Of a DNA stretch of 64,000 bases, positions 1 through 8,329 are shown piece after piece. Origin of the DNA: Thermoplasmatales archaeon (lineage in GTDB: Archaea > Thermoplasmatota > Thermoplasmata > Thermoplasmatales > GCA-001856825); the NCBI GenBank assembly GCA_026127935.1, contig JAJSLL010000003.1, forward strand, positions 46,781 through 110,780. The letters run 5' to 3'. Positions within the stretch are counted from its first letter, which is position 1, and each line of letters begins with the position of its first letter. The position numbers and the translations under genes are program-made. The notes under the pieces are model-generated. The model had not been told where the DNA came from. It ran no database searches and worked only from the letters and a program-made list of their open reading frames with translations.

Positions 1-536
1 TCATTGACTACAACGAACTCTTTTCCAACGCTCCTGGAGAATTCGATTGCCTTCTCAACTGACTCTTTTGATGTCTTTACACCTTTTATCAACTCTATCA
101 GATTCATCAGTGGGACAGGGTTAAAGAAGTGAATACCAACGAATCTGGAAGGGTCTTTTAGGCTTGCTCCAAGGGCAGTGATGCTTATCGAGGATGTGTT
201 CGAGGCTATGATTGCATTTGGAGAGACTATCGACTCAATCTTCTTGAAAAATTCCACTTTCTCCTTGTAATTCTCAATAACCGCCTCTATGACAATATCA
301 CAGCCGGAGAAAGATTTCAGGTCGTCAGTGTAAACTATCCTCGACAGAATTTTATCTCTGTCTTGGTTGACAATTTTCTTTTCTATCAACTTGTCAAGGC
401 TCTTTCCGATCGAAACAACAGCCCTGTCGAAGAATGTCTCGTTCACATCAGTAACTACAACGTCATGACCAGAAGTTGCAGCAAGTTGTGCTATGCCCGA
501 ACCCATGATTCCCAATCCAGCTACTCCTACCTTCAT
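1..536 (-). CDS. 3-hydroxyacyl-CoA (3-hydroxybutyryl-CoA) dehydrogenase, partial
   Basis: Not in the ORF track because it runs off the left edge. The reverse strand from the ATG at 536 reads an uninterrupted protein starting MKVGVAGLGIMGSGIAQLAA, the NAD-binding Rossmann start of this family. It continues through an acidic beta-strand end (VVVTDVNE) and the family signatures IIASNTSSISI and RFVGIHFFNPVPLMNLIE. About 178 residues are present; the C-terminal dimerisation domain lies outside the window. The family oxidises L-3-hydroxyacyl-CoA with NAD+. The start follows the thiolase stop directly, so the two form one operon, giving consecutive beta-oxidation steps or, in reverse, acetoacetyl-CoA reduction. 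Substrate chain length cannot be read from this. Confidence 0.93.
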   Translation of the reverse strand, partial: MKVGVAGLGIMGSGIAQLAATSGHDVVVTDVNETFFDRAVVSIGKSLDKLIEKKIVNQDRDKILSRIVYTDDLKSFSGCDIVIEAVIENYKEKVEFFKKIESIVSPNAIIASNTSSISITALGASLKDPSRFVGIHFFNPVPLMNLIELIKGVKTSKESVEKAIEFSRSVGKEFVVVN

Positions 537-1697
537 TTAGACCGCCTCAAGTGCCATGGAATAAGCGCCACCCCCACCGTGGCAGATGGTGGCAATTCCC
601 CTCCCTAGCTTCAGATCTTCCAGTTCTCTCATAAGAGTTATAACGATTCTTGCACCAGACGCGCCCAAAGGATGACCTAACGCAATCGCACCTCCTCTGA
701 TGTTGAACTTCTTCCAGTCAATTCCGAGTCCGTCCCTAACAGCTATAGAAGCGACTGAAAACGCTTCGTTGTGCTCGACCAGGTCGAAATCGTCAACTCT
801 CATTCCGATTCTCTTCAACAGGTTTTTAACAGACGGCACGGGGACATACGGGAAATCGAATGGGTCCATTGAAGTGGTGTCGAACCCGATTATTTTTGCC
901 TTCTTTTCGAGCGAATTTTGGTTAATAAAATCTGAATTTGCTAGGACAAGAGCAGCAGCTCCGTCGGTCAGTTGTGATGAGTTTCCTGGAGTAAGTACTC
1001 CATCGGGGCTGAAAGATGGTTTCAATCCTGCCAGCATTTCTTTACTTGTTTCTCTTATCCCCTCGTCAATATCGAATCCCTTGATTGGGGCAATTTCTTT
1101 CTTGAAATAGCCGTTTCGAGTTGATTCGGAAGCTCTCTTATAACTTTCGACGGCGAAGTCATCCGCCATCTCCCTTGTAACCTGATGGTTCTTCGCCCAT
1201 TCGTCGGCTATCGCTCCCATGTGCTTATTGTATTTGAAGTCCCAGAGACCATCTTTTATCATAGAATCCATGACTGGCCTGGAAGCACTTATCCCCTTGT
1301 TTTCTCTCCTGAAACTTGAGTCTAGAAGGAAGGGTGCATTGCTCATACTTTCCATTCCGCCGACAACCATTACGTCCCGCTGTCCAGCCTTGATTTGATA
1401 ATACGCATTGGCAATCGCAAGCATTCCTGATGCGCAGACCATGTTTACAGTCGACCCGGAGACTTCGACTGGTATTCCCGCAGCAATAGCTGCCTGTCTT
1501 GCCGGATCCTGGCCGAGACCTGCCTCAATCACATTCCCCATTACGACTTCTTGTACCTTGGAAGGTTGTACGCCTGCATCTAGAAGGGCAGCTTTAATGG
1601 CTGAAGTGCCCAGTTCTATTGCGCTGTATCCTGCTAGTGCTCTCCCATATTTCCCTAAGGGAGTCCTCATTCCACCAATTATGAAAACGTCTACCAT
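537..1697 (-). CDS. Acetyl-CoA acetyltransferase (thiolase)
   Basis: A 386-residue protein of normal thiolase length. The acylated nucleophile is Cys88 in VNMVCASGMLAIANAY. The other active-site motifs are HNEAF, a GHPLGASGARI loop and C372 in CHGGGGAYSMALEAV, so all catalytic elements are present. It cleaves 3-ketoacyl-CoA or condenses two acetyl-CoA. It is the first gene of a pair with the hydroxyacyl-CoA dehydrogenase. The ATG has a weak GAGGGA upstream, and a 28-bp imperfect palindrome lies next to the likely TATA region, so the operon is probably repressed by a dimeric regulator. Direction (degradation or synthesis) is not decided by sequence. Confidence 0.94.
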   Translation of the reverse strand: MVDVFIIGGMRTPLGKYGRALAGYSAIELGTSAIKAALLDAGVQPSKVQEVVMGNVIEAGLGQDPARQAAIAAGIPVEVSGSTVNMVCASGMLAIANAYYQIKAGQRDVMVVGGMESMSNAPFLLDSSFRRENKGISASRPVMDSMIKDGLWDFKYNKHMGAIADEWAKNHQVTREMADDFAVESYKRASESTRNGYFKKEIAPIKGFDIDEGIRETSKEMLAGLKPSFSPDGVLTPGNSSQLTDGAAALVLANSDFINQNSLEKKAKIIGFDTTSMDPFDFPYVPVPSVKNLLKRIGMRVDDFDLVEHNEAFSVASIAVRDGLGIDWKKFNIRGGAIALGHPLGASGARIVITLMRELEDLKLGRGIATICHGGGGAYSMALEAV

Positions 1698-1724
1698 TTT
1701 AGGTCCCTCTTACCGAACCGGCAA

Positions 1725-1752
1725 TATCGTTCATTTCACGAAGTGGACGATA
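1725..1752. promoter_or_regulatory. 28-bp imperfect palindrome, candidate operator of the thiolase operon
   Basis: The sequence TATCGTTCATTTC.ACGAAGTGGACGATA is a two-fold palindrome in which 12 of 14 base pairs match. It lies 28-55 bp upstream of the thiolase ATG and overlaps the likely TATA region (GATATTG on the minus strand). Size and symmetry fit a TetR-type dimer site such as those of fatty-acid regulators; that assignment is inference. Confidence 0.5.
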
Positions 1753-2067
1753 GTTCTCGAAAATGGATATAATAAATCGCAATTGAATCAACTCGTGATT
1801 TACTATTCAAATAAAAGCATTTAGAGCTTCCCAAATCGACCTTCTTCTGAACCACTCATTTTTTTCCAAAATAGTTTTGTTTCTATTAGTATTTGCAACT
1901 TACAGGCGCCAACCTTATCCTGATGGATTCATGGAACAATTTAATTCCAACAAAAATTATTAAGTTCTTTGTAAGAAAGGCATTCATCAAAGACCTTTAC
2001 GATTGAGTTGTTCCCAATATTTCTTATCGGGATAATTTAATTGTGTACCGCAATGTAGTTAGTGATG
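1753..2067. other. Non-coding stretch between thiolase and ligase
   Basis: About 315 bases of A/T-rich sequence between divergent genes. The overlapping plus-strand ORF ending at 1824 is a shadow of the thiolase. Apart from the palindrome on one side and the ligase TATA box on the other, I see no RNA gene or conserved element. Confidence 0.6.
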
Positions 2068-2074
2068 TTTATAA
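2068..2074 (+). promoter_or_regulatory. TATA box of the DNA ligase gene
   Basis: TTTATAA is centred about 25 bp before the GTG at 2096. This is the archaeal spacing from box to transcription start, so the message would be leaderless. It supports the GTG at 2096 over the upstream GTG at 2075, which lies immediately against the box. Confidence 0.6.
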
Positions 2075-2095
2075 GTGGAAAAAGTATGCAAGCTC

Positions 2096-3865
2096 GTGAG
2101 ATTCCTGGAACTTGCAGAAACACTTGATAAAATCGAAAGCACCACGAAACGTCTTGAAATCGTGGATCTGATTTCAGGGTTGCTCAAGAAGACGGAAGAA
2201 GAGGATATAAAGGAGACTGTTTTTCTTCTGCAAGGGAAGGTAGCTCCGGATTACGAAGGCATAGAGTTAGGTATTGCAGAGAAGATTGCGATAAGGGCTT
2301 TAGCTTCTTTAAGCGGATTGCGTGAGGGTGTCATAGATACCGAACTGATAAAGAAAGGCGATCTCGGAAAGATAGGGGAAGAGATACTTAAAAACAAGAG
2401 TCAAGCGTCTCTTTTCACCGAGAGTCTCATGGTCAGAAAGGTATATACATCCCTTCTTAGAGTTTCGAAAGAGAGTGGAGAGGGATCTCAGAATAGGAAA
2501 CTCCAGATCTTGCTAGACCTTCTGCACAACGCAGAGCCGCTGGAGGTAAGATACATTCTGAGAATAGTCACAGGTAAGATGAGGATAGGCGTTGCAGATA
2601 TGACTATAGTCGATGCAATAGCACTGGCGTATGGTTCCAAGGAGAAGAGTGACATGGTTGAACACGCTTACAATATAATGCCAAACCTTCCCGAACTTGC
2701 ATACAGGGCAATGGAAGGGGGCATAGACTCACTCTCCGCCATCAGGATCACACCTGGAATTCCCATAAGGTCAATGCTGGCAGAAAGACTGCCCTCGCTC
2801 AGGGAGATACTTGATAGAATGGAAGGAAGGTTTGCCATTGAATACAAATACGATGGACTCCGTGTTCAAGTCCACAAGACTGGCGAAAGAGTCGAGCTGT
2901 TCTCCAGGAGGATGGAAAAGATAACGTCACAATTCCCTGATATCGTACAGGAAGTGAAGGAGAACGTGAAGGCTGAGAATGCCATTCTGGATGGAGAGGC
3001 CGTTCCCTTCAATCTCCAGACGAACGAGATGCTACCGTTCCAGGAGATCTCGAGAAGGAGAGGAAGAAAAAAAGACCTTAATGAAACCATAGAAAGGATC
3101 CCGGTCGTTCTTTTCCTTTTTGATGCAATGATGCTTAATGGAAAGAGCATGATGAATATTCCATACGCAGAAAGAAGAGTCAAGCTCACTAATGTCATCC
3201 GCGAAAACGAAAAACTAAGAATTGCGAAGAGCAGGGTAGTGACGGATGTTGAGTCGGCGGACAAGTTTTTCAATGAAGCCCTTGAAACCGGCTGTGAGGG
3301 GATTATGGCAAAGAACATCGAGGACAAATCAATTTACAAACCTGGTGCGAGGGAATTCCTCTGGATAAAGTACAAGCGGGAATATCAGCTCGAGATGGAA
3401 GATACGGCAGATCTGGTGGTCGTTGGTGCTTTCGGCGGACAGGGGAGAAGGAGTGGTGGTTATGGAGCTCTCCTCATGGCAGTGTACTCAAAAGAGGATG
3501 ACAAGTTCAAGACGATATGCAAGCTAGGTTCTGGTTTCTCTGATGAGCAGCTCGATAACTTGCCCAGGATGTTGCAACCTTATCTAATCAAGAAGAAGGA
3601 TCAAAGGGTAGAGAGCAATATCAATGCAGATTTTTGGTTTTCCCCGTCACTGATGCTGGAGGTGAAGGGTGCAGAAATTACGTTATCACCAACACACACT
3701 TGTTGTCAAGATATTGTGAGAAAGGGGGCAGGGCTCGCAATCAGGTTTCCTCGGTTTACCGGAAAGTGGCGGACTGACAAGATGATAGATGAAGCGACAA
3801 ACGAACAAGAAATTCTTGAAATGTACCACTCCCAGAGAAAGAAGATTCTGGCTGACAATGCCTAA
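2096..3865 (+). CDS. lig: ATP-dependent DNA ligase
   Basis: Seals nicks in DNA during replication and repair using ATP. The protein has the archaeal/eukaryal arrangement: an all-helical DNA-binding domain (about 1-210), a nucleotidyltransferase domain with the adenylated lysine in EYKYDG (Lys about 251) and DGEAV, then an OB-fold domain ending near FPRFTGKWRTDK. Length, about 589 residues, is normal for archaeal ligase I. The ORF track starts at GTG 2075, but family proteins begin close to the LELAETLDKIESTTKRLEI segment and the TATA box sits 25 bp before GTG 2096, so I prefer the latter. It is a single gene with its own promoter. Confidence 0.96.
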   Translation: MRFLELAETLDKIESTTKRLEIVDLISGLLKKTEEEDIKETVFLLQGKVAPDYEGIELGIAEKIAIRALASLSGLREGVIDTELIKKGDLGKIGEEILKNKSQASLFTESLMVRKVYTSLLRVSKESGEGSQNRKLQILLDLLHNAEPLEVRYILRIVTGKMRIGVADMTIVDAIALAYGSKEKSDMVEHAYNIMPNLPELAYRAMEGGIDSLSAIRITPGIPIRSMLAERLPSLREILDRMEGRFAIEYKYDGLRVQVHKTGERVELFSRRMEKITSQFPDIVQEVKENVKAENAILDGEAVPFNLQTNEMLPFQEISRRRGRKKDLNETIERIPVVLFLFDAMMLNGKSMMNIPYAERRVKLTNVIRENEKLRIAKSRVVTDVESADKFFNEALETGCEGIMAKNIEDKSIYKPGAREFLWIKYKREYQLEMEDTADLVVVGAFGGQGRRSGGYGALLMAVYSKEDDKFKTICKLGSGFSDEQLDNLPRMLQPYLIKKKDQRVESNINADFWFSPSLMLEVKGAEITLSPTHTCCQDIVRKGAGLAIRFPRFTGKWRTDKMIDEATNEQEILEMYHSQRKKILADNA

Positions 3866-3894
3866 ATTTTTATCTGTCGCCGTCATCTGCTTCG

Positions 3895-4815
3895 ATGGCT
3901 TCGATATCGACGAAGATAGGTAGCTTTTCACTTGAGAACCCCGTTATCCTGGCCAGCGGAATTCTAGATGAAACTTCCGGTTCGATACTTCGCGCTCTCA
4001 AGTCAGGTGCGGGAGCTGCAGTCACCAAATCAATAGGTACCGATGAGAGAAAGGGGTACCAGACTCCAGTCATTTCGGAAATAGGCACTGGGTTACTAAA
4101 CGCGGTTGGTCTGTCCAACCCGGGGGTAGATAATTTCGTGGAAGAGTACCGCAATTTTCCAGAAAAGAAGAAAACGATTGTGTCAATATTCGGTGGGAAG
4201 GTCGAGGAATTTGTTTCACTTGCCAAAAAAGTAGAGAGAATAGGGTTTGACAAGGTTGAATTAAACCTATCCTGCCCTCACGTGAAGGGGGTAGGATCTG
4301 AAGTTGGCCAGGATCTGGGTATGGTGGAAGAGATAATATCAGAAATCAGGGGCAAGACCAATCTTCAAATTTGGGCAAAACTGACTCCAAACGTCACAGA
4401 TCTCATCTCTCTTGCAAAGGCGTCAGAAAAGGCAGATGCATACGTTCTCATCAACACCCTAAGAGCTACAGGCGTCGAAATATATTCGAGGAAGTTCGTG
4501 CTTTCTAACACTGTCGGAGGTTACTCTGGACCTGGGATAAAACCGGTGGCCCTAAGAGCAGTATATGACGTATATAAGGAAACTGGGAAAGACATCATCG
4601 GTGTTGGAGGAATCGCTTCCTGGCAAGATGCGATTGAATTCTTCTTGCTTGGGGCAAAAGCAATACAGGTAGGTACAGCTATACTCTATGAAGATTACCC
4701 GATATTCAACAAGATTAATTCAGGAATCCGCGACTACCTTGACAAAGAAGGATTTTCAAAACTGGATGACATAGTGGGGGTGATGGTAGTTGATGCAACA
4801 TTCAAGAATCATTGA
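3895..4815 (+). CDS. pyrD: Dihydroorotate dehydrogenase, catalytic subunit (class 1B)
   Basis: Oxidises dihydroorotate to orotate in UMP synthesis; FMN-binding TIM barrel of 306 residues. Visible are the ENPVILASGIL start, the loop LNLSCPHVKG with its active-site-side Cys, the phosphate-binding IIGVGGI and the AIQVGTAI end. It is followed, with a 23-bp overlap, by the PyrK electron-transfer subunit, which marks it as the NAD-linked class 1B type. A T/A-rich box (AAATTTTTAT) lies about 26 bp before the ATG and fits a leaderless start. The pathway partners PyrB and PyrI are about 38 kb away in this window. Confidence 0.95.
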   Translation: MASISTKIGSFSLENPVILASGILDETSGSILRALKSGAGAAVTKSIGTDERKGYQTPVISEIGTGLLNAVGLSNPGVDNFVEEYRNFPEKKKTIVSIFGGKVEEFVSLAKKVERIGFDKVELNLSCPHVKGVGSEVGQDLGMVEEIISEIRGKTNLQIWAKLTPNVTDLISLAKASEKADAYVLINTLRATGVEIYSRKFVLSNTVGGYSGPGIKPVALRAVYDVYKETGKDIIGVGGIASWQDAIEFFLLGAKAIQVGTAILYEDYPIFNKINSGIRDYLDKEGFSKLDDIVGVMVVDATFKNH

Positions 4816-5542
4816 ATTGAACAAGGAGAATAAAGACGTTTTCACTCTTAAGTTCGATTCCTCCATGGCTGCTAGCCCTGGTCAGTTTATAATGATATGG
4901 GCACCTGGCGGTAAGGAAATACCAATGTCACTTTCTAATACTTCCTACCCTCCAACAATCACGTTCAGAACCTTTGGAGAAACCACCAAAACAATCGCCA
5001 AGCTCAAAGTGGGCGACAGGTTCTTCTACCGTGGACCATACGGCAATTCGTATCCCGTTCCAACTGGAAGAGTTGCATACGTTGCTGGTGGAACTGGTCT
5101 AGCATCTGTCAACGCTATGGTGCTGAAGTATGGAGGAGATGTCTACGTTGGCGCCAGAACGAAGGAGGATCTGTTTCTCTTGAGGAATGACTTCAAGATT
5201 GCTACTGATGACGGCTCCGCAGGATTCAAGGGAACGGTCATTGACTTGTTCCTTCCCCACGTGAATGATTACGATTACATTTTTGTCTGCGGTCCAGAAC
5301 CTATGGTAAAGACTATGCTGGACCGGATCGACAGGAAGATAAAGGCTAAAGTATACATATCCCTGGAGCGGCTCATGAAATGCGGTGTTGGAATCTGCGA
5401 CAGTTGCAGCATAAACGGAGTCCGAGTCTGCAAGGATGGAACAGTATTCAGCATGGAAGAAGTTCTGAGTTTGTCTGAGTTTGGAGTCTATAAGAGAAAT
5501 GAGGCAGGAAAAATAGAATTCTTCGTTAACGGCAAAAGGTGA
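4793..5542 (+). CDS. pyrK: Dihydroorotate dehydrogenase electron-transfer subunit
   Basis: A flavin reductase-type protein of about 249 residues that passes electrons from PyrD to NAD+ through FAD and a [2Fe-2S] cluster. It has an FAD-binding barrel (residues 1-95, with IPMSLSN), a nucleotide-binding domain (VAYVAGGTGLASV, FVCGPEPMVK) and the C-terminal cluster cysteines in KCGVGICDSCSINGVRVC. The start is ATG 4793 preceded by GGGGGTGATGG inside pyrD; the TTG at 4790 is a less likely start. It overlaps pyrD by 23 bp, so the two are translated from one message. Its general resemblance to the HydG-like protein at 11.2 kb reflects a shared superfamily. Confidence 0.93.
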   Translation: MQHSRIIELNKENKDVFTLKFDSSMAASPGQFIMIWAPGGKEIPMSLSNTSYPPTITFRTFGETTKTIAKLKVGDRFFYRGPYGNSYPVPTGRVAYVAGGTGLASVNAMVLKYGGDVYVGARTKEDLFLLRNDFKIATDDGSAGFKGTVIDLFLPHVNDYDYIFVCGPEPMVKTMLDRIDRKIKAKVYISLERLMKCGVGICDSCSINGVRVCKDGTVFSMEEVLSLSEFGVYKRNEAGKIEFFVNGKR

Positions 5543-5549
5543 TCCTCTG

Positions 5550-6206
5550 ATTTACCTTTCGGATTATCCGTACCTGCAACTGGTCCTTTTGGTTTTGCTA
5601 GTTAAAGCAGGATACGAAGATTTCAAGAGGAGGAAGATAAACACCCTCCCCTTCCTCGCCATCAACATCGTGTTAATTCTGTATTATGCTTTCACAGATG
5701 CATGGATTTTGGTTTTCTTCGTACCCATTCTCGGGGAATACTTTCTCAAGAAATACTCAATCTTGCTCTATCCGCTTTTGATTGTTCCGATCTTTTTCCA
5801 TTTTTCTTTGATAACATTAACCTTGGCATATTCGCTCCTGCTGATCAAGCTGTTTGAGGTTTTGATCAGGAATTTTGGCAAAGGAGATGTGAAGGTGCTT
5901 CACGCGATAGCAGTGACCTTTCCGCTGTATCATAATATTCAGACACTCTACTCACTCTTTCCTCCGGTTCTTGCCGTAGCCATGATTGCAAGCATCTTAG
6001 GAATAGTTGCAGCTGCACACAATGGTATTAAGAGAGAAAGGGCATATTCTGTAAGAAAATTTTCTATCTCTCCGCATCCAGCTTTATCCAAGGACGACAA
6101 GTTCTGGATTGATGGAGACAAATTAGTCTATAAGATTCCATTTGTGACATTCCTGATGGTAGGGTACGCAATCGTACTTACCCTTTCATTACTCCGATTG
6201 GTCTAA
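5550..6206 (+). CDS. Prepilin/preflagellin peptidase-like membrane protein (A24 family)
   Basis: A polytopic membrane protein of about 218 residues. Two acidic motifs match A24 aspartyl peptidases: an Asp in KAGYEDFKRRKIN near the first loop and the GxGD motif in FGKGDVKVLH about 80 residues later. These enzymes remove class III signal peptides from archaellin and pilins. The ORF track starts at TTG 5589, which cuts into the first helix. In-frame sequence upstream (IYLSDYPYLQLVLL) completes that helix, and a good ribosome site GGTGAT ends 6 bases before an ATT at 5550. I therefore propose a non-ATG start at 5550 (or CTG 5547). It overlaps the convergent rtcB by 29 bp. Confidence 0.66.
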   Translation: MYLSDYPYLQLVLLVLLVKAGYEDFKRRKINTLPFLAINIVLILYYAFTDAWILVFFVPILGEYFLKKYSILLYPLLIVPIFFHFSLITLTLAYSLLLIKLFEVLIRNFGKGDVKVLHAIAVTFPLYHNIQTLYSLFPPVLAVAMIASILGIVAAAHNGIKRERAYSVRKFSISPHPALSKDDKFWIDGDKLVYKIPFVTFLMVGYAIVLTLSLLRLV

Positions 6207-7626
6207 GCCTTGCAACTATTCTGGAAATGCCAGCACATTCAACGGATCCAACTACCTGGTCAACGTCCTTGTAAGCCTGGGGGGCTTCTTCTTGAAGCAC
6301 ATACTTAGTTGCCGCCCTCACGTAAATGCCCTGTCTTTTCAAGTTTGAGCCTATCTCTTGACTCGTGTACTGTTTTACGGCGCGACTTCTGCTCATTACC
6401 CTCCCTGATCCATGACAACTCGATCCGAATGTCTCGTTGAGCGCTTTTGGTTCTCCAACAAGAACATAAGATGCAGTTCCCATAGTTCCCGGGATAAGCA
6501 CGGGATGTCCCGTCTCCATAAACAAGGCAGGCAACTCCTTCCTTCCAGCGGGAAATGATCTTGTTGCTCCTTTTCTGTGGACTACAACATTCTGGGATTT
6601 TCCACCGACTATGTGTTCTTCCACTTTCGCCATATTGTGAGACACATCATAGACTATATTCATTTCCATATCTTCCGGGTCTCTCTTAAATACCTTCCTG
6701 AAACTGTCCCTTATCCAGTGAGTGATAACCTGTCGGTTAGAGAAACTGAAATTAGCTGCTGCTCCCATTGCACCCATGTAATCCTGTCCCTCCTTGGAAT
6801 TAAATGGTGCTGAAGCTAGTTGCCTATCAGGGACTGAGATGTTGTATTTCTTCATCGCCTCCTGCATTATCTCAATGTAGTCTGTCGCAACCTGATGCCC
6901 GAACCCCCTGGAACCGGTATGAACCATGATAGTCACCTGTCCTTCCGAATTCAGCCCAAATTTTCTTGCAAGTTCCACATCAAATATCTTATCTACGACC
7001 TGAATTTCAAGGAAATGATTTCCCGCACCAAGGGATCCCAACTGTGGGAAACCTCTTGCCCGTGCCTTCTGTGATACCTTGCTTCTGTCAGAAAATGTGA
7101 CGGACCCGTTCTCCTCAATCCTCTCGATGTCACTAGACCAGCCATATCCTTCCTTGACTACGTATTTGACCCCCTCAGAAAGTAGGTCTTCCATCTTGCT
7201 TGGGGACAGGTTGAGTTTACCCTCCCGACCGACCCCGGAAGGCACATTCTTGAAAATTTCGTCTATCAGGTTATTTATTCTTGGACTCACTTCGTTGTAA
7301 TTAAGGTTGGAGCCTATCAGCTTCACTGAGCAATTTATGTCAAACCCAACAGCTCCTGGGCTGATAATCCCGTCATCCAGATTGAATGCTGCGACCCCCC
7401 CTATTGGAAATCCATATCCCAAATGAATATCGGGCATTGCAATTGAGGCTCCAACTATTCCCTGGAGTCTAGCCACATTGACCACCTGATCAAGCGCCTG
7501 ATCAGAACCCAAATCCTTAGCCAGATTTTCATTTGTAAATACTATGCCCGGTACCCTCATCCCCTTGCTCTTATCTAATGGAATTTCGTACTTACAAGGA
7601 CCTATTTTATTTAGAGTTACAACCAC
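6178..7626 (-). CDS. rtcB: RNA-splicing ligase RtcB
   Basis: Joins 2',3'-cyclic phosphate and 5'-OH RNA ends, chiefly tRNA exon halves in archaea, using GTP and Mn2+. The 482-residue protein matches family length without an intein. Family motifs are visible: MPDIHLGYGFPIGGVAAF, GFDINCSV, the H-rich GAGNHFLEIQ, MVHTGSRGFG, HNMAKVEEH and the guanylylated His in the segment SSCHGSGRVMSR. Start is GTG 7626. A palindrome TTATAC-TGT-GTATAA lies 13-27 bp upstream and probably includes its TATA box. It converges on the prepilin-peptidase-like gene. Confidence 0.96.
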   Translation of the reverse strand: MVVTLNKIGPCKYEIPLDKSKGMRVPGIVFTNENLAKDLGSDQALDQVVNVARLQGIVGASIAMPDIHLGYGFPIGGVAAFNLDDGIISPGAVGFDINCSVKLIGSNLNYNEVSPRINNLIDEIFKNVPSGVGREGKLNLSPSKMEDLLSEGVKYVVKEGYGWSSDIERIEENGSVTFSDRSKVSQKARARGFPQLGSLGAGNHFLEIQVVDKIFDVELARKFGLNSEGQVTIMVHTGSRGFGHQVATDYIEIMQEAMKKYNISVPDRQLASAPFNSKEGQDYMGAMGAAANFSFSNRQVITHWIRDSFRKVFKRDPEDMEMNIVYDVSHNMAKVEEHIVGGKSQNVVVHRKGATRSFPAGRKELPALFMETGHPVLIPGTMGTASYVLVGEPKALNETFGSSCHGSGRVMSRSRAVKQYTSQEIGSNLKRQGIYVRAATKYVLQEEAPQAYKDVDQVVGSVECAGISRIVARLRPIGVMKG

Positions 7627-7638
7627 GTTACATCAATG

Positions 7639-7653
7639 TTATACTGTGTATAA
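7639..7653. promoter_or_regulatory. Palindrome over the likely rtcB TATA box
   Basis: TTATAC-TGT-GTATAA is a perfect 6+3+6 inverted repeat placed where the rtcB TATA box should be (centre about 20-26 bp before GTG 7626) and about 80 bp before the divergent mobA. It may be only a symmetric TATA element, or an operator shared by the divergent genes. Confidence 0.4.
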
Positions 7654-7727
7654 TCATTATCGCCTTGCACTGAAACTACCGATGGGACACATTTTATTAA
7701 CGAAACCTACTTGTCTTAATGCTTTAA

Positions 7728-8294
7728 ATGAAAGCTGTTTTATTCGCCAAGCCGAGCAAAAGGTTGCCAGGGAAACACTTAATGGATTTCTGTGCGGAGC
7801 CAATGATAAAAAGAATTTTTAGAACATTAGAAAGTACGGGATTATTCGAGAGGGTCATTATCCTTTCCAAATATGACAATCTAGGAATAGAAGGATGCCG
7901 AGTCGAAAAGGATGAGTCAAAAGGCACCTTGATAAATTCTTTAGTCGACTCAATCAAGATTCTAGAAGAATTCATTGCCGTTGGTGGTGACATGCCACTG
8001 CTGGACGCAGATATCATAGAGAATTTAGTAGGCCACTACCACGGTAGACCAGTTGCCGCAGCGAACTCAGACGGGTTAATCGAACCATTATTTGCCATCT
8101 ACAACGCAAGTATATTTGCTGATTTGCTTGAATTTTCAAAGAAGAACAGGAAAATATCCCCATTTGTCGAAGAAAGATTTGAGCTGGTAAGAATGGACCC
8201 GGAGCAAAGTGCAAAACTCGCCAATGTAAATACTCTGGAAGAACTTAATAATGCGAGGCTACAGGCAGGATGCTTGAATTTGAATAGACAGTAA
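7728..8294 (+). CDS. mobA: Molybdenum cofactor guanylyltransferase-like protein
   Basis: A 188-residue nucleotidyltransferase of GT-A fold. The second half is typical of MobA, which attaches GMP to molybdopterin: the metal-binding GGDMPLLDADII and the pterin-side EPLFAIYNAS. The first half is odd. In place of the usual LAGGxSxRxGxxK loop it has FAKPSKRLPGKHL, which resembles the SKRLPGK loop of CMP-sugar synthetases such as NeuA. It lies 35 bp before the formate dehydrogenase gene, supporting a role in making the bis-pterin guanine dinucleotide form. A TATA-like TTTTATTAA lies upstream. Guanylyl versus cytidylyl specificity is uncertain. Confidence 0.78.
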   Translation: MKAVLFAKPSKRLPGKHLMDFCAEPMIKRIFRTLESTGLFERVIILSKYDNLGIEGCRVEKDESKGTLINSLVDSIKILEEFIAVGGDMPLLDADIIENLVGHYHGRPVAAANSDGLIEPLFAIYNASIFADLLEFSKKNRKISPFVEERFELVRMDPEQSAKLANVNTLEELNNARLQAGCLNLNRQ

Positions 8295-8329
8295 GATAAC
8301 TGTTTATAGCGTCCTGTAATTGTAGAAGA

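Noticed and set aside
363-1824. Plus-strand ORFs at 363, 700 and 1408
   Set aside because: They are opposite-strand shadows of the thiolase and hydroxyacyl-CoA dehydrogenase, whose protein motifs are clear.
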